A stretch of DNA of 64,000 nucleotides from Stutzerimonas xanthomarina DSM 18231. GTDB lineage: Bacteria > Pseudomonadota > Gammaproteobacteria > Pseudomonadales > Pseudomonadaceae. The stretch is taken from the NCBI RefSeq assembly GCF_900129835.1, contig NZ_FQXA01000002.1:124001-188000 (forward strand), given 5' to 3'. The position numbers were made by a program, and so were the translations under genes. Below, piece by piece: positions 16,903 to 26,107 of the stretch. Position 1 is the first letter of the stretch. Every line of letters begins with the position of its first letter. The notes under the pieces were generated by a model, which was not told the origin of the DNA, ran no database searches, and saw only the letters and a list, made by a program, of their open reading frames with translations.

Positions 16903-18165
16903 ATGATCGAGCGTTGGAAGTGGTTCCTCATCCGCATCAGTAAGCGACCCTGGTTCCGGGCCAGCCTGTATTCGGTGTTGGGGATTGCTACCGCGCTGGT
17001 GGCGCTGGTCGCGGCACCATACATACCGGAAGACGTGCCGGCCAAGATCGGTTCCGATGCGGTCGACAACATTCTTGGTGTGCTGGCGTCCAGCATGCTT
17101 GCAGTCACCACCTTCTCCCTGAGCATCATGGTGGCGGCCTACGGCTCGGCGACCAACAATGTCACACCGCGCGCTATTTCCCTATTGGTCGAAGACACGA
17201 CCACGCAGAACACCCTGTCGACCTTTGTCGGTTCGTTCATCTTCAGTCTGGTCGGCATCATCGCGCTAAGCACTGGCCTTTACGGTGACAACGGCCGCGT
17301 GGTGCTTTTCGCGGCGACGATCATCGTGGTCATCCTGGTGCTTTACGCGTTGTTGCGCTGGATCGATCAATTGTCCGGGCTGGGCCGCGTTGCTGAAACG
17401 ACCGCCAGAGTCGAGAAGGCCGCTACGCGGGCGCTTTGCCAGCGAATGGAACAGCCATTTCTGGGCGGTCGTCCACTGGAGGTCGATCCCAAGGTACTGC
17501 CGGGTGCGCGGCCGTTATACGCCGACAAGATCGGTTTCGTGCAACACGTCGACATGCCTGCGCTGGGCGAGTTGACCAAGGCAGAAGACAATGCGGTCTA
17601 CATCTGCGTATTGCCGGGGATTTTCGTAGAGCCGACGCAGCCGATCGCCTGGTCGGTAGGGATCGCTGAAGACTGTGACACCGCGCTGCGCAATGCCTTC
17701 GTCATTGGCGCGCAGCGAACCTTCGATCGAGACCCGCGCTACGGTGTTGTCGTCATGGCCGAAGTCGCTTCGCGGGCGCTGTCGCCTGCTATTAACGACC
17801 AGGGCACCGCAATCGATGTGATTGGACGGGGTGTGCGCGTCCTGTCGCATCTGTCCAGGCCGACGCCGCCGGAAAAGCCGAAGTTCGACCGCGTTTTCGC
17901 GCCAGGGCTGAGCGTAGCGGACATGCTCGACGATTTCTTTACGCCCATTGAACGTGATGGCGCGGGTGTCGTCGAGGTGGGCATTCGCTTGCAGCAGGCC
18001 TTGGCCTCGCTTGGGCGACTTGGCGATGCGGCGATGACGCTCGCAGCGAACCATCATGCCCAGTCTGCGCTCAAACGCGCAGAGGCAGGGCTGTCGTTGC
18101 CAGATGACTATCAACGGGTACGCCAGGCGGCACAGGAGACAGGATTGCTCGAGACCTCGCGCTAG
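16903..18165 (+). CDS. DUF2254 membrane protein
   Basis: A 420-residue protein with four N-terminal membrane helices (residues ~20-150) containing SSMLAVTTFSLSIMVAAYGSA, the hallmark of DUF2254, and a long soluble C-terminal region with the conserved ALSPAINDQGTA. The function of this widespread family is unknown. ATG at 16903 is preferred over a TTG at 16867 because GGAG lies upstream and the family's N-terminus starts near here. It sits upstream of mucD but with a 286-bp gap, so co-transcription is not obvious. Confidence 0.82.
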   Translation: MIERWKWFLIRISKRPWFRASLYSVLGIATALVALVAAPYIPEDVPAKIGSDAVDNILGVLASSMLAVTTFSLSIMVAAYGSATNNVTPRAISLLVEDTTTQNTLSTFVGSFIFSLVGIIALSTGLYGDNGRVVLFAATIIVVILVLYALLRWIDQLSGLGRVAETTARVEKAATRALCQRMEQPFLGGRPLEVDPKVLPGARPLYADKIGFVQHVDMPALGELTKAEDNAVYICVLPGIFVEPTQPIAWSVGIAEDCDTALRNAFVIGAQRTFDRDPRYGVVVMAEVASRALSPAINDQGTAIDVIGRGVRVLSHLSRPTPPEKPKFDRVFAPGLSVADMLDDFFTPIERDGAGVVEVGIRLQQALASLGRLGDAAMTLAANHHAQSALKRAEAGLSLPDDYQRVRQAAQETGLLETSR

Positions 18166-18451
18166 CGAGTACCGGACATTGCGGTACCGGCGTGGGCCGT
18201 TGCTGTTGTAAAACCTTACTTTTCCTTTACGCCCGCTACACACCAAGCTGACTGTCTTAGGCGTAAAGTCCGGCTCAGGCTGACGGAACAGCCAGCTCCC
18301 TTGGGTGGGTTTGCCGCAAACGGGCTGTCAGCTTAGAGTCAGCCATTGTGTATGCGGCAACCCGCTGCTTTTTTTGTGACCAGGAATCGGCTGTGGCGCG
18401 AAACCGGTCGTTTTTAACCCCCATTTTTTCATCGTGGAGAGACCAGTCACT

Positions 18452-19861
18452 ATGATTCTTCGTAGAAACTTCCTGGCTGCTGTGGCCGGCGTAGCGCTGT
18501 TTGGACAGACGCTCATGGCCCACGCTGAACTGCCGGATTTCACGCCTCTGGTGGAGGATGCATCGCCCGCGGTAGTGAACATAAGCACCAAGCAGAAGCA
18601 ACCGATGCGCGGCAACGCGCAGGCGCAAATGCCTGATCTCGAAGGCATTCCTCCCATGTTTCGCGAGTTTTTCGAGCACGGGATGCCTCAACAACCCGAG
18701 CGTCGTCGTGAAGCTCAGTCCTTGGGTTCGGGGTTCATCATTTCCGAAGACGGTTACGTCCTGACCAACAATCACGTTGTAGCCGACGCTGACGAGATCA
18801 TGGTGCGTCTGCCTGATCGCAGCGAGATGCAAGCCAAGCTGGTCGGTGCCGACCCGCGCAGCGACGTGGCCCTGCTGAAAATCGAAGGCGACGGCCTGCC
18901 GACGGTCAAGATCGGCAGCTCCGACGAGCTGAAGGCAGGCGAGTGGGTTGTCGCGATTGGCTCACCGTTCGGTTTCGACCACACGGTGACTGCAGGCGTG
19001 GTCAGCGCCAAAGGTCGCAGCCTGCCGAACGAAAGTTATGTGCCGTTCATCCAGACCGACGTAGCGATCAATCCGGGTAACTCCGGCGGGCCGCTGTTCA
19101 ACCTGGAAGGCGAAGTGGTAGGTATCAACTCGCAGATCTTCACCCGCTCCGGTGGGTTCATGGGGTTGTCGTTCGCGATCCCGATCGACGTCGCCATGGA
19201 CGTGGCCAACCAGCTGCGCGAAGACGGCAAGGTCAGCCGCGGATGGCTTGGCGTTGTCATTCAGGAAGTGAACAAGGATCTGGCAGAGTCGTTCGGCCTC
19301 GAGCGTCCCGCGGGTGCGCTGGTCGCACAGGTGATGGATGGCGGTCCGGCAGCCAAGGGCGGCCTGAAGGTCGGCGATGTGATCCTCAGCGTTAACGACA
19401 AGCCAATCGACATGTCCGGTGATCTGCCGCATCTGATTGGTGCGATGAAGCCGGACAGCAAGGCCAAGCTTGAAGTGGTGCGTGACGGCGAGCACAAGAC
19501 GCTGAACATCGACATCGGCGCGCTACCGGAAGACGGCGACATCATGGCTTCGGTCGATGGTTCGGGCGGCAACTCCCAGAGCAACAATCGCCTCGGTGTT
19601 GCCGTAGCCGAACTGACCGATGCGCAGCGTCAGGCACTGGAGATCTCGGGTGGCGTAGTGATCCGCGATATCAGCCAGGGGCCTGCTGCGATGATTGGTC
19701 TGCGCCCGGGTGACGTCATCACCCACCTGAACAACGAAGCGATCGATTCGGTCCAGCAGTTCAGCCAAGTGGTCAAGGATTTGCCCAAGAACCGCTCCGT
19801 ATCGATGCGGGTATTGCGTGAAGGCCGCGCCAGCTTCATCACCTTCAAGCTGCCCAAGTAA
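18452..19861 (+). CDS. mucD: Periplasmic serine protease MucD (DegP/HtrA family)
   Basis: A 469-residue HtrA protease almost collinear with P. aeruginosa MucD. Signal peptide at residues 1-25 (cleavage near MAHA-ELPDF), trypsin-like domain with His108 (NNHVV), Asp138 (RSDVAL) and Ser211 (GNSGG), then two PDZ domains. MucD degrades misfolded periplasmic proteins and restrains the AlgU envelope-stress response. Start at ATG 18452 with GGAGAG. In P. aeruginosa mucD closes the algU-mucABC operon; here none of those genes is adjacent, so mucD is free-standing. A terminator follows. Confidence 0.93.
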   Translation: MILRRNFLAAVAGVALFGQTLMAHAELPDFTPLVEDASPAVVNISTKQKQPMRGNAQAQMPDLEGIPPMFREFFEHGMPQQPERRREAQSLGSGFIISEDGYVLTNNHVVADADEIMVRLPDRSEMQAKLVGADPRSDVALLKIEGDGLPTVKIGSSDELKAGEWVVAIGSPFGFDHTVTAGVVSAKGRSLPNESYVPFIQTDVAINPGNSGGPLFNLEGEVVGINSQIFTRSGGFMGLSFAIPIDVAMDVANQLREDGKVSRGWLGVVIQEVNKDLAESFGLERPAGALVAQVMDGGPAAKGGLKVGDVILSVNDKPIDMSGDLPHLIGAMKPDSKAKLEVVRDGEHKTLNIDIGALPEDGDIMASVDGSGGNSQSNNRLGVAVAELTDAQRQALEISGGVVIRDISQGPAAMIGLRPGDVITHLNNEAIDSVQQFSQVVKDLPKNRSVSMRVLREGRASFITFKLPK

Positions 19862-19883
19862 GCAGTCGTCACGTAACACCAAG

Positions 19884-19908
19884 AGGCCCGCCATGTGCGG
19901 GCCTTTTT
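19884..19908 (+). terminator. mucD terminator
   Basis: Perfect 8-bp stem AGGCCCGC / GCGGGCCT, 5-nt loop, five T residues. It lies 22 bp after the mucD stop. Confidence 0.9.
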
Positions 19909-20020
19909 GCGTTTCGAAAGCACCAAAAAGGGTTTGCAAGCCGGGCTCGGCGGCACTGGGCACGAACTCTCTGGCTTGGCGCCTGCTCCATATGGTTTGA
20001 ACCATGCTCTGGAGGTTGCG

Positions 20021-20373
20021 ATGAATTTCTCTCTGACGCTGGGATTGCTCTTGCTGCCGGCGGTCGCCTTGGCCGATCCGCTGGCACTGGAGCGAGAGCT
20101 GAACGAGCTGCGAGTCGAGGTGGAGGTCAGTGAGCTGGAGACCGATTCCGGCGCTGGAATCGAGTCCGGGCTGGTTCAGGTCATGATCACTAATAACGAG
20201 CGTTTCAAAGTGGCGTGTCAGCTCCATCCCGGAGAAACCGAGGCCGCACACCCGGCCTGGATAGCACGCCCATCACCATCATCGCTCCCGAGGGGCGTCG
20301 TGCGCTTACGATGAGTGGCGAGTATGGCGATTCAACTCTAAATGCGCTGCTGACCTGTATTCGGGACGAATGA
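20021..20373 (+). pseudogene. Small secreted hypothetical protein, frameshifted
   Basis: ATG at 20021 with GGAGG 6 nt upstream opens a protein with signal peptide MNFSLTLGLLLLPAVALA and a mature part reaching NNERFKVACQLHPGETEA. Beyond about 20250 the sense continues in another frame (STPITIIAPEGRRALTMSGE and on to CIRDE, stop 20371-20373). The rejoined ~117-residue protein resembles the intact product encoded at 58169-58531: signal, a CQ-x-H centre, a GxY motif and a second Cys near the end, suggesting a disulfide. The in-frame version ends early at 20314. Function unknown. Confidence 0.6.
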
Positions 20374-20414
20374 CGCCTGGCGATCTGGTACTGCCTGGCG
20401 AATCACGCTGTTTT

Positions 20415-20585
20415 TTAATCCTCCGGATTGCGGCAACCTTGCGGCTTGTGCCCGCGGTGGGTCGAGGGCGGGTTGTTGGCGAGTTGGGTGACCAGACGGC
20501 GCGGCCTGGCGATCAGCTCGCCGCCGTAGTTGGGGCAGCTCCTTCCTGAATCTTGATCATTAAACAGTCCTGCTTGGTTCTGCAT
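20415..20585 (-). CDS. Possible 56-aa small protein
   Basis: ATG at 20585 begins a 56-codon ORF, too short for usual gene finders. The C-terminal 40 residues look protein-like (SCPNYGGELIARPRRLVTQL and then NPPSTHRGHKPQGCRNPED) with a CPN-x-GGE element like half of a zinc ribbon. No good ribosome site is seen before the ATG, and the first 16 residues are less convincing, so the real start may differ or the gene may be damaged. It lies between the broken secreted-protein gene and the hybrid kinase. Confidence 0.4.
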   Translation of the reverse strand: MQNQAGLFNDQDSGRSCPNYGGELIARPRRLVTQLANNPPSTHRGHKPQGCRNPED

Positions 20586-20639
20586 GGCACTGCATCAGGG
20601 TGCAGATGGAACCTGTCTGGTACCCGGGTTTCCAAGTGA

Positions 20640-23600
20640 ATGCGTGCCATCAACCGATCGCTTAAGCTAGCGCGCAGCGCACGACGCAGTACTCGTTTTG
20701 GCAGAAATATTTCGCGACTGATCCGTCCAGGCGTCAAAGGAAACGATAATTTGAATCACGCAGCGGGAAGCAACTCGGGACGGTCGGTACCGTTGCGTAG
20801 TCGCTTGTTGACCATTGCCCTGGCCGGGATTTTGCCGCTGGCCCTGGTGGCCGGGCTGGGCATGCTGTTGATCGTTTCTGAACAGACAGAGTTGGCCAAG
20901 CAGCGCAGCCTTGAAGCTACGCGCCTCGCCGCGACGGCCGTGGAGGTCGAGCTGAGCCGGTCGCTCAATGTGCTCCAGGCGTTGTCGCAGTCGCCGCTGC
21001 TGGATGAAGGTGATATCGATGAGTTCGCCGACATGGTTCGCCGCGTATTGCCCTCGGTACCCAGCTGGTATGCCTTGCTGGTGCTCAGTTCTGAAGGCGA
21101 GGTGCTAAAGCGGGTTTCGCTACAAAATCCTCCGGCTTCCAAAGCCATCGCAGAGCCACGCAGCTTCGCCGAGTTGATCCGAACAGGCAAACCGCAAGTT
21201 GGAAGCATGAGCAAGGGGCCCGGCGGAGCCTGGGGCGTCCCTCTTCGTGTGCCGGTATTCCAAGGCGACGCGGTTCATTACGTATTGACCGCCGTGCTCA
21301 AGCCGCAGGCCATTGCTGATGTGATCGCCAACCGAAGGCTACCAGCCGGCTGGGTCAACACCGTGCTGGACTCCAGCGGTTTGCGTATCGCGCGCTCTCT
21401 GCATCATCAACAGACGCTTGGGAATCCGGCTTCGCCCACGCTGGCGGCCATGCTGCAGGAGAATACCGACGAAGAAGGCGTTGGCCTGTCCACAACCATG
21501 GAAGGCACGTCGGCCTATACCTCTTTCGTGAGATTGCAACCGTCCGGTTGGGTGTTGGCGACCGGTGTGCCCACAGAGGTCGTCGAAGCCGGAGCGACGC
21601 GTGCCTATACGCTGTACGGTGGCGGGCTGCTGCTGTCGCTGGTGTTTGCGGTGGCCGCGGCCCTGTTCGCGACACGGCGGATCAACGTTCCGATGCGGCA
21701 TTTGCGGCGGGCGGCTCAGGCTATCGGGCAGGGACAAACATTTCAGGCGCCTGAAAGCGAGATCGAAGAAATCCGCGAAGTCGGACGAGCGCTCGAACGT
21801 GCCGCTCAGGCGCGTCTGTCGAGTGAGGCCGAGCGTGACAACATGCTCTCGCAGCTGGAGCTGGCGCAGCAGGATCTGACCGAGCAGGTCAGCGATCTGA
21901 AGTTGGTCCAGGACCTGAGCAGCCGCCTGTTACAGATGCCTGCCCTGGACGACCAGTTGCAAGCGATCATCGACGCGCTGTGCACCTTGCACAGCGCTGC
22001 GCATGGCCTCCTGGCGCTCAGCGACGGAGGGTCCCCCTTGCGCGTTCATGCATCGAAAGGCTTTTCTGCTGCTTCGCTGGCGCTGATGGAAAACATGCAG
22101 CGGGACCTGGGGCCTTGTGGGATCGCGATGCAAAAAGGGGAGCGCGTGATCGTGACCGATACTGAAGCCGATCCCTGCTTCAGTGAGCTGGTCTCGGTCT
22201 CACGCAGTGAAGGGTTTCGCTCGGTTCACTGCACGCCGATTCGGCACAGTGACAGCAGCGTACTCGGCACGCTTACCGTACAGCTCAAAGAGCCTCGGAC
22301 GCCTACGGAAAGAGAGATACGACTGGCTGATGTCTTGGCGGGCCTGGCCGCGGTGTTCATCGATCGGGCGCGGGCACAAACCAAGGCGGGCATGTTCGAG
22401 CAGCGCCTGCAGGTGGCATTGAATTCATCCACGGTACCTTTTGCAGTCCTGTCTCCCCACCGGAACGCGGCGGGCGAGGTGGTCGACTTCCGCTTTGATT
22501 TCATCAACCTTACCGGTGCGGCCAGCCTGCGCGGAACAGTCGCCGCGCTAACCGGGCGGCGGTTGCGCGAGGTGCTTGGTGATGCGGCCAATCCACAAAC
22601 ACTGCAAACCTTGTTGGAGGTGGCGCAGCTTCAGCAACCGCGCGATCTGGAGTTACGCAGTACTGCGTTTGATAGCGAGCGCTGGGTGCGGCTTATCGCG
22701 ACGCCGTTCGATCAAAGCCTGGCGGTTTGGTTCGCTGACGTATCCCAAGCCAAGCTCCATGAACAGGAGATTCGCGAATCCGCGCGGCGAAAGGATGAAT
22801 TCCTGGCGACCCTGGCCCATGAGTTACGCAACCCGCTGGCGCCGATTCGGTTGGCGGCTGGCATTTTCGGTTCTGCCGCGGCAAGCGATGCGCAGAAGCT
22901 CCGCAGCCAGCAAATCATCGAGCGGCAAGTGCGGCATATGGCGCTGCTGCTTGACGACCTATTCGACATCTCCCGTATCACGCTTGGCAAACTGGTCCTG
23001 CGCAAGGAACAACTGGATCTGCGAAACGTCATCGATGCGGCCATCGAGACTGCCCGAGAAAAGATCGAGGCGAAGCAGCATGAGCTGGTAGTGACACTGC
23101 CGGACACGCCGATCCAGCTGAACGCTGATCCGCTTCGTCTCGAGCAGATCCTGACCAACCTGCTCAATAACGCTGCGAAATTTACCCCTAACGGCGGTTG
23201 CATTCGCATCACTGCGACTCGGGACGGTGACACCGTCAACGTTTCGGTCATTGATAATGGTCTGGGTATCGCGCGAGGGAACCTCAAGTTGATCTTCGAG
23301 CGGTTTGCCCAAGTGCCCGTCGCCGAATCTCACATCAATTCCGGCCTAGGGATCGGTTTGGCACTGGCCAAAGGGCTGGCGAAGCTGCACGGAGCAGACC
23401 TTCGCGTGCGCAGCGCGGGGCTAGGTCACGGCGCGGAGTTCATCCTGACCCTTCCGGTCCTGCCGGCCAGTAACGTCGGCGCAAGCGCTGATGTCAGCGA
23501 AAGCGTCACTCTGAACAAACGGCTCGTGCTGGTTGCCGACGACAACCGCGACATTGCCGAAACCATGGCCGAAATCCTTCGGCTGGAGGGCCACGAGGTG

Positions 23601-23870
23601 CATCTGGCGTTTGACGGCATCGAAGCGTTCGAACGTTATCTGCAACTCAAACCGGAGGTGGTGGTGCTGGATATCGGCATGCCCGGTCAGCGCGGCGACG
23701 AAGTAGCGCGGACGATTCGAGCCCATCCCAGTGGGGCCGGTGTGCGTTTGATTGCCATCACCGGTTGGGGACAACCGAGTGATCGCGAACAGGCGCTGGC
23801 CGCAGGGTTCGATATCCATATGACCAAGCCGGTCGACCTGCGTCGGTTGATTGCGGTGGTAGGTGGTTGA
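20640..23870 (+). CDS. Membrane hybrid histidine kinase/response regulator
   Basis: A 1076-residue sensor. A basic N-terminus precedes helix 1 (~57-78); a periplasmic Cache-like sensor (~80-325) follows; helix 2 is at ~328-348, then HAMP. Cytoplasmic part: coiled coil, GAF (~430-575), a PAS-like region (~590-700), HisKA with His727 in LAHELRNPLAP, an ATPase domain (NLLNNAAKFTPNGG, GLGIGLALAKG) and a receiver with Asp1011 (VVVLDIGMPGQ). It should autophosphorylate in response to an unknown external signal and pass phosphate internally and onward. No cognate output regulator is adjacent. An alternative TTG start at 20752 after AAAGGAAAC would shorten the N-terminus. Confidence 0.88.
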   Translation: MRAINRSLKLARSARRSTRFGRNISRLIRPGVKGNDNLNHAAGSNSGRSVPLRSRLLTIALAGILPLALVAGLGMLLIVSEQTELAKQRSLEATRLAATAVEVELSRSLNVLQALSQSPLLDEGDIDEFADMVRRVLPSVPSWYALLVLSSEGEVLKRVSLQNPPASKAIAEPRSFAELIRTGKPQVGSMSKGPGGAWGVPLRVPVFQGDAVHYVLTAVLKPQAIADVIANRRLPAGWVNTVLDSSGLRIARSLHHQQTLGNPASPTLAAMLQENTDEEGVGLSTTMEGTSAYTSFVRLQPSGWVLATGVPTEVVEAGATRAYTLYGGGLLLSLVFAVAAALFATRRINVPMRHLRRAAQAIGQGQTFQAPESEIEEIREVGRALERAAQARLSSEAERDNMLSQLELAQQDLTEQVSDLKLVQDLSSRLLQMPALDDQLQAIIDALCTLHSAAHGLLALSDGGSPLRVHASKGFSAASLALMENMQRDLGPCGIAMQKGERVIVTDTEADPCFSELVSVSRSEGFRSVHCTPIRHSDSSVLGTLTVQLKEPRTPTEREIRLADVLAGLAAVFIDRARAQTKAGMFEQRLQVALNSSTVPFAVLSPHRNAAGEVVDFRFDFINLTGAASLRGTVAALTGRRLREVLGDAANPQTLQTLLEVAQLQQPRDLELRSTAFDSERWVRLIATPFDQSLAVWFADVSQAKLHEQEIRESARRKDEFLATLAHELRNPLAPIRLAAGIFGSAAASDAQKLRSQQIIERQVRHMALLLDDLFDISRITLGKLVLRKEQLDLRNVIDAAIETAREKIEAKQHELVVTLPDTPIQLNADPLRLEQILTNLLNNAAKFTPNGGCIRITATRDGDTVNVSVIDNGLGIARGNLKLIFERFAQVPVAESHINSGLGIGLALAKGLAKLHGADLRVRSAGLGHGAEFILTLPVLPASNVGASADVSESVTLNKRLVLVADDNRDIAETMAEILRLEGHEVHLAFDGIEAFERYLQLKPEVVVLDIGMPGQRGDEVARTIRAHPSGAGVRLIAITGWGQPSDREQALAAGFDIHMTKPVDLRRLIAVVGG

Positions 23871-24092
23871 GGTCAGACCAAAGTCGCGTAGGGGCTATCT
23901 TCTGTCCCGCATCTGCGGTAGAACGAGCATGCGACCAAAGCGCGCACCGATGTTGCATCGTCGTGGTGAGTGTCAGGACGCATTGAATGGCTGAGTCTAG
24001 CAGCAGCGTACCCGTAGCAACGGGTGCTGACTGAGGCCATTTTGTTGTGATAGGACTGCCATGAGCATGCGCTCATGGCCATGAAGTGATAT

Positions 24093-24275
24093 CGGGAGAG
24101 ACTGCAGCGGCTTGGTCGTGTGCAGCGCCGAAGGAGCAACCGCCCCGGAAACTCTCAGGCAAAAGGACCGTTATCACGTGTGAACTCTGAAGAGCCGCCG
24201 GGCCGTCGTCGCCCGTCGCACCGAAGGAGCAAGCGAGCAGCGCTCGTGAAACTCTCAGGTCCAGAACAGAGGGGG
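24093..24275 (+). promoter_or_regulatory. Tandem glycine riboswitch
   Basis: Two consecutive glycine aptamers. The first runs from GGGAGAGAC through GCCGAAGGAGCAA to GGAAACTCTCAGGCAAAAGG; the second from ACTCTGAAGAGCC through GCACCGAAGGAGCAAG to GTGAAACTCTCAGGTCCAGA. These conserved blocks define the class, and tandem aptamers are usual. It lies ~60 bp before the start of the DadA-like gene, so glycine is expected to switch that gene's expression (normally on). The element ends near an inverted repeat around 24280-24310 that may form the expression platform. Confidence 0.93.
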
Positions 24276-24333
24276 CGTCTGATCCGCATGTCGCGGACGG
24301 GCTCTGACCCTTTGACGTTCTGGAGCTGCACAG

Positions 24334-25599
24334 ATGAAAAAGATCGCTGTCATTGGTGGCGGTATCACCGGCATCACAACCGCCTACGCGCTGGCCAAGC
24401 GTGGTTTCGACGTCACTCTTTTGGAAAAGCATCGCTATGCAGCGATGGAAACCTCCTTTGCCAATGGCGGCCAGCTGTCGGCTTCCAACGCCGAAGTCTG
24501 GAATCACTGGTCGACCATCCTCAAGGGCATCAAGTGGATGCTAAAGAGCGATGCGCCATTGCTGGTCAATCCCAAACCCAGCTGGCACAAGTTGTCCTGG
24601 TTTGCCGAGTTCATCGGATCCATCCCTCAATACCGCGACAACACCATCTCAACCGCTCGCATGGCGATTGCGGCGCGCGAGCACCTGTTCGCCTGGGCTG
24701 AGGAAGAGGGCATTGATTTCGATCTGAAAAAAGCCGGCATCTTGCACATCTACCGCGACAAGGCCGGTTTCGACCATGCTGGCAAAGTCTCGACATTGCT
24801 CGCGCAGGGCGGCTTGCCCCGCCGCAGCGTGACCCCCGACGAGATGCGCGCTATTGAACCGACCCTGGCCGGCCGGTATTACGGTGGTTACTACACCGAA
24901 TGCGATTCGACCGGTGACATCCACAAGTTCACCCATGGGCTGGCCGAGGCTGCCATTCGCCGTGGCGTCGATTGCCGCTACGGGCAGGATGTTGTTCGGG
25001 TTGCAACCGATGGCAAGGGCGCCAGCGTGACGATCGCAGCGCCTGGCGGCGAGCAAACGCTGCAATTCGACGGCATCGTCATATGCGCCGGAACCGCCAG
25101 CCGCGCGTTGGCAGCACAACTTGGCGATCGGGTGAATATTTACCCCGTCAAAGGCTATTCGATCACGGTCAACCTTAACGACGAGACCAGTCGCGCCGCA
25201 GCGCCTACCGTCAGCCTGCTGGACGACGAAACCAAGCTGGTCACCAGTCGCCTGGGTGACAGCCGCCTACGAGTGGCCGGCACCGCCGAGTTCAACGGCT
25301 ATAACCGCGACATCCGCGCCGATCGGATCCGTCCGCTGGTGGACTGGGTGGCTGAGTGCTTCCCGGGCGTCAGCACCCAAAGCGTGGTCCCCTGGGCCGG
25401 CCTGCGCCCGATGATGCCGAACATGATGCCCAAGGTTGGCCGCGGCAGCTCTCCATGCGTGTTCTACAACACCGGCCACGGCCACCTCGGTTGGACGCTC
25501 TGCGCCATAACAGCTGACATGCTGGGTGATGTGGTGGGCGAGTCGATGGGCCGCTCCTCGTCGACGGCCACCGTCAGCGGTCAGCCGGCCCACGCTTGA
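24334..25599 (+). CDS. DadA-like D-amino acid/glycine dehydrogenase (FAD-dependent)
   Basis: A 421-residue flavoprotein with dinucleotide-binding VIGGGITGITTAYALAKRG at the N-terminus and the C-terminal FYNTGHGHLGWTL motif of the DadA/DAAO family. It oxidatively deaminates an amino acid to a 2-oxo acid, passing electrons to the respiratory chain. Its control by a glycine riboswitch suggests that glycine, or a D-amino acid linked to glycine metabolism, is the substrate, rather than D-alanine as for classical DadA, whose gene sits with the racemase dadX (absent here). Substrate is therefore inference. Confidence 0.82.
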   Translation: MKKIAVIGGGITGITTAYALAKRGFDVTLLEKHRYAAMETSFANGGQLSASNAEVWNHWSTILKGIKWMLKSDAPLLVNPKPSWHKLSWFAEFIGSIPQYRDNTISTARMAIAAREHLFAWAEEEGIDFDLKKAGILHIYRDKAGFDHAGKVSTLLAQGGLPRRSVTPDEMRAIEPTLAGRYYGGYYTECDSTGDIHKFTHGLAEAAIRRGVDCRYGQDVVRVATDGKGASVTIAAPGGEQTLQFDGIVICAGTASRALAAQLGDRVNIYPVKGYSITVNLNDETSRAAAPTVSLLDDETKLVTSRLGDSRLRVAGTAEFNGYNRDIRADRIRPLVDWVAECFPGVSTQSVVPWAGLRPMMPNMMPKVGRGSSPCVFYNTGHGHLGWTLCAITADMLGDVVGESMGRSSSTATVSGQPAHA

Positions 25600-25604
25600 A
25601 ATCC

Positions 25605-25636
25605 ATGACGGCTGCCGCGTGGGCTGCAGCCGTCAT
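25605..25636 (+). terminator. Hairpin after the DadA-like gene
   Basis: Perfect 11-bp stem ATGACGGCTGC / GCAGCCGTCAT with a 10-nt loop just after the stop codon. No T-run follows, so termination strength is uncertain. Confidence 0.45.
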
Positions 25637-25732
25637 CGGCTCGAGTTGCGTCTGTCTTGAGTGTGGCTGAGGTCGTGGCTCTATATGCCCGGCTGATGCT
25701 ACGGCGACCTTCGGGTATAGACCCGGTGGCCT

Positions 25733-26074
25733 TCAGTCGTCACGGGTCAATACTTCCAACAGATCGATCTCGAATAGCAGGTTCGAGTTCGGCGTGATGT
25801 GTTCACCTACCTGCCGTTCGCCATAGGCGAGGTGGGCGGGGACGAAAAGCCGACGTTTGCCGCCGACTTTCATGCCCATCAATCCCTGGTCCCACCCCTT
25901 GATCACCCGGCCGGTGCCGATCACGCACTGGAACGGCTTGCCGCGATCATAGGACGAGTCGAACACGCGGCCGTCTTCGAGTTGGCCGTGGTACTGCGTG
26001 GTGATTAGGGCGCCTTTGACCACGGCCTTGCCGTCGCCAAGCTGGATGTCTTCGATCCGAAGTTCGTTGCTCAT
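25733..26074 (-). CDS. FKBP-type peptidyl-prolyl cis-trans isomerase
   Basis: A 113-residue single FKBP domain without signal peptide, thus cytoplasmic. Active-site features are visible: YHGQLEDGRVFDSSYDRG, VIKGWDQGLMGMKVGGKRR and AYGERQVG followed by LLFEIDLLEV. It speeds proline isomerisation during folding. Length is that of the stand-alone FkbP-type proteins. The first of a run of small minus-strand genes of mixed function; no operon logic is evident. Confidence 0.93.
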   Translation of the reverse strand: MSNELRIEDIQLGDGKAVVKGALITTQYHGQLEDGRVFDSSYDRGKPFQCVIGTGRVIKGWDQGLMGMKVGGKRRLFVPAHLAYGERQVGEHITPNSNLLFEIDLLEVLTRDD

Positions 26075-26107
26075 CGTGTCTCTCGTGATGTCTTGTTGTG
26101 TGCGTTG

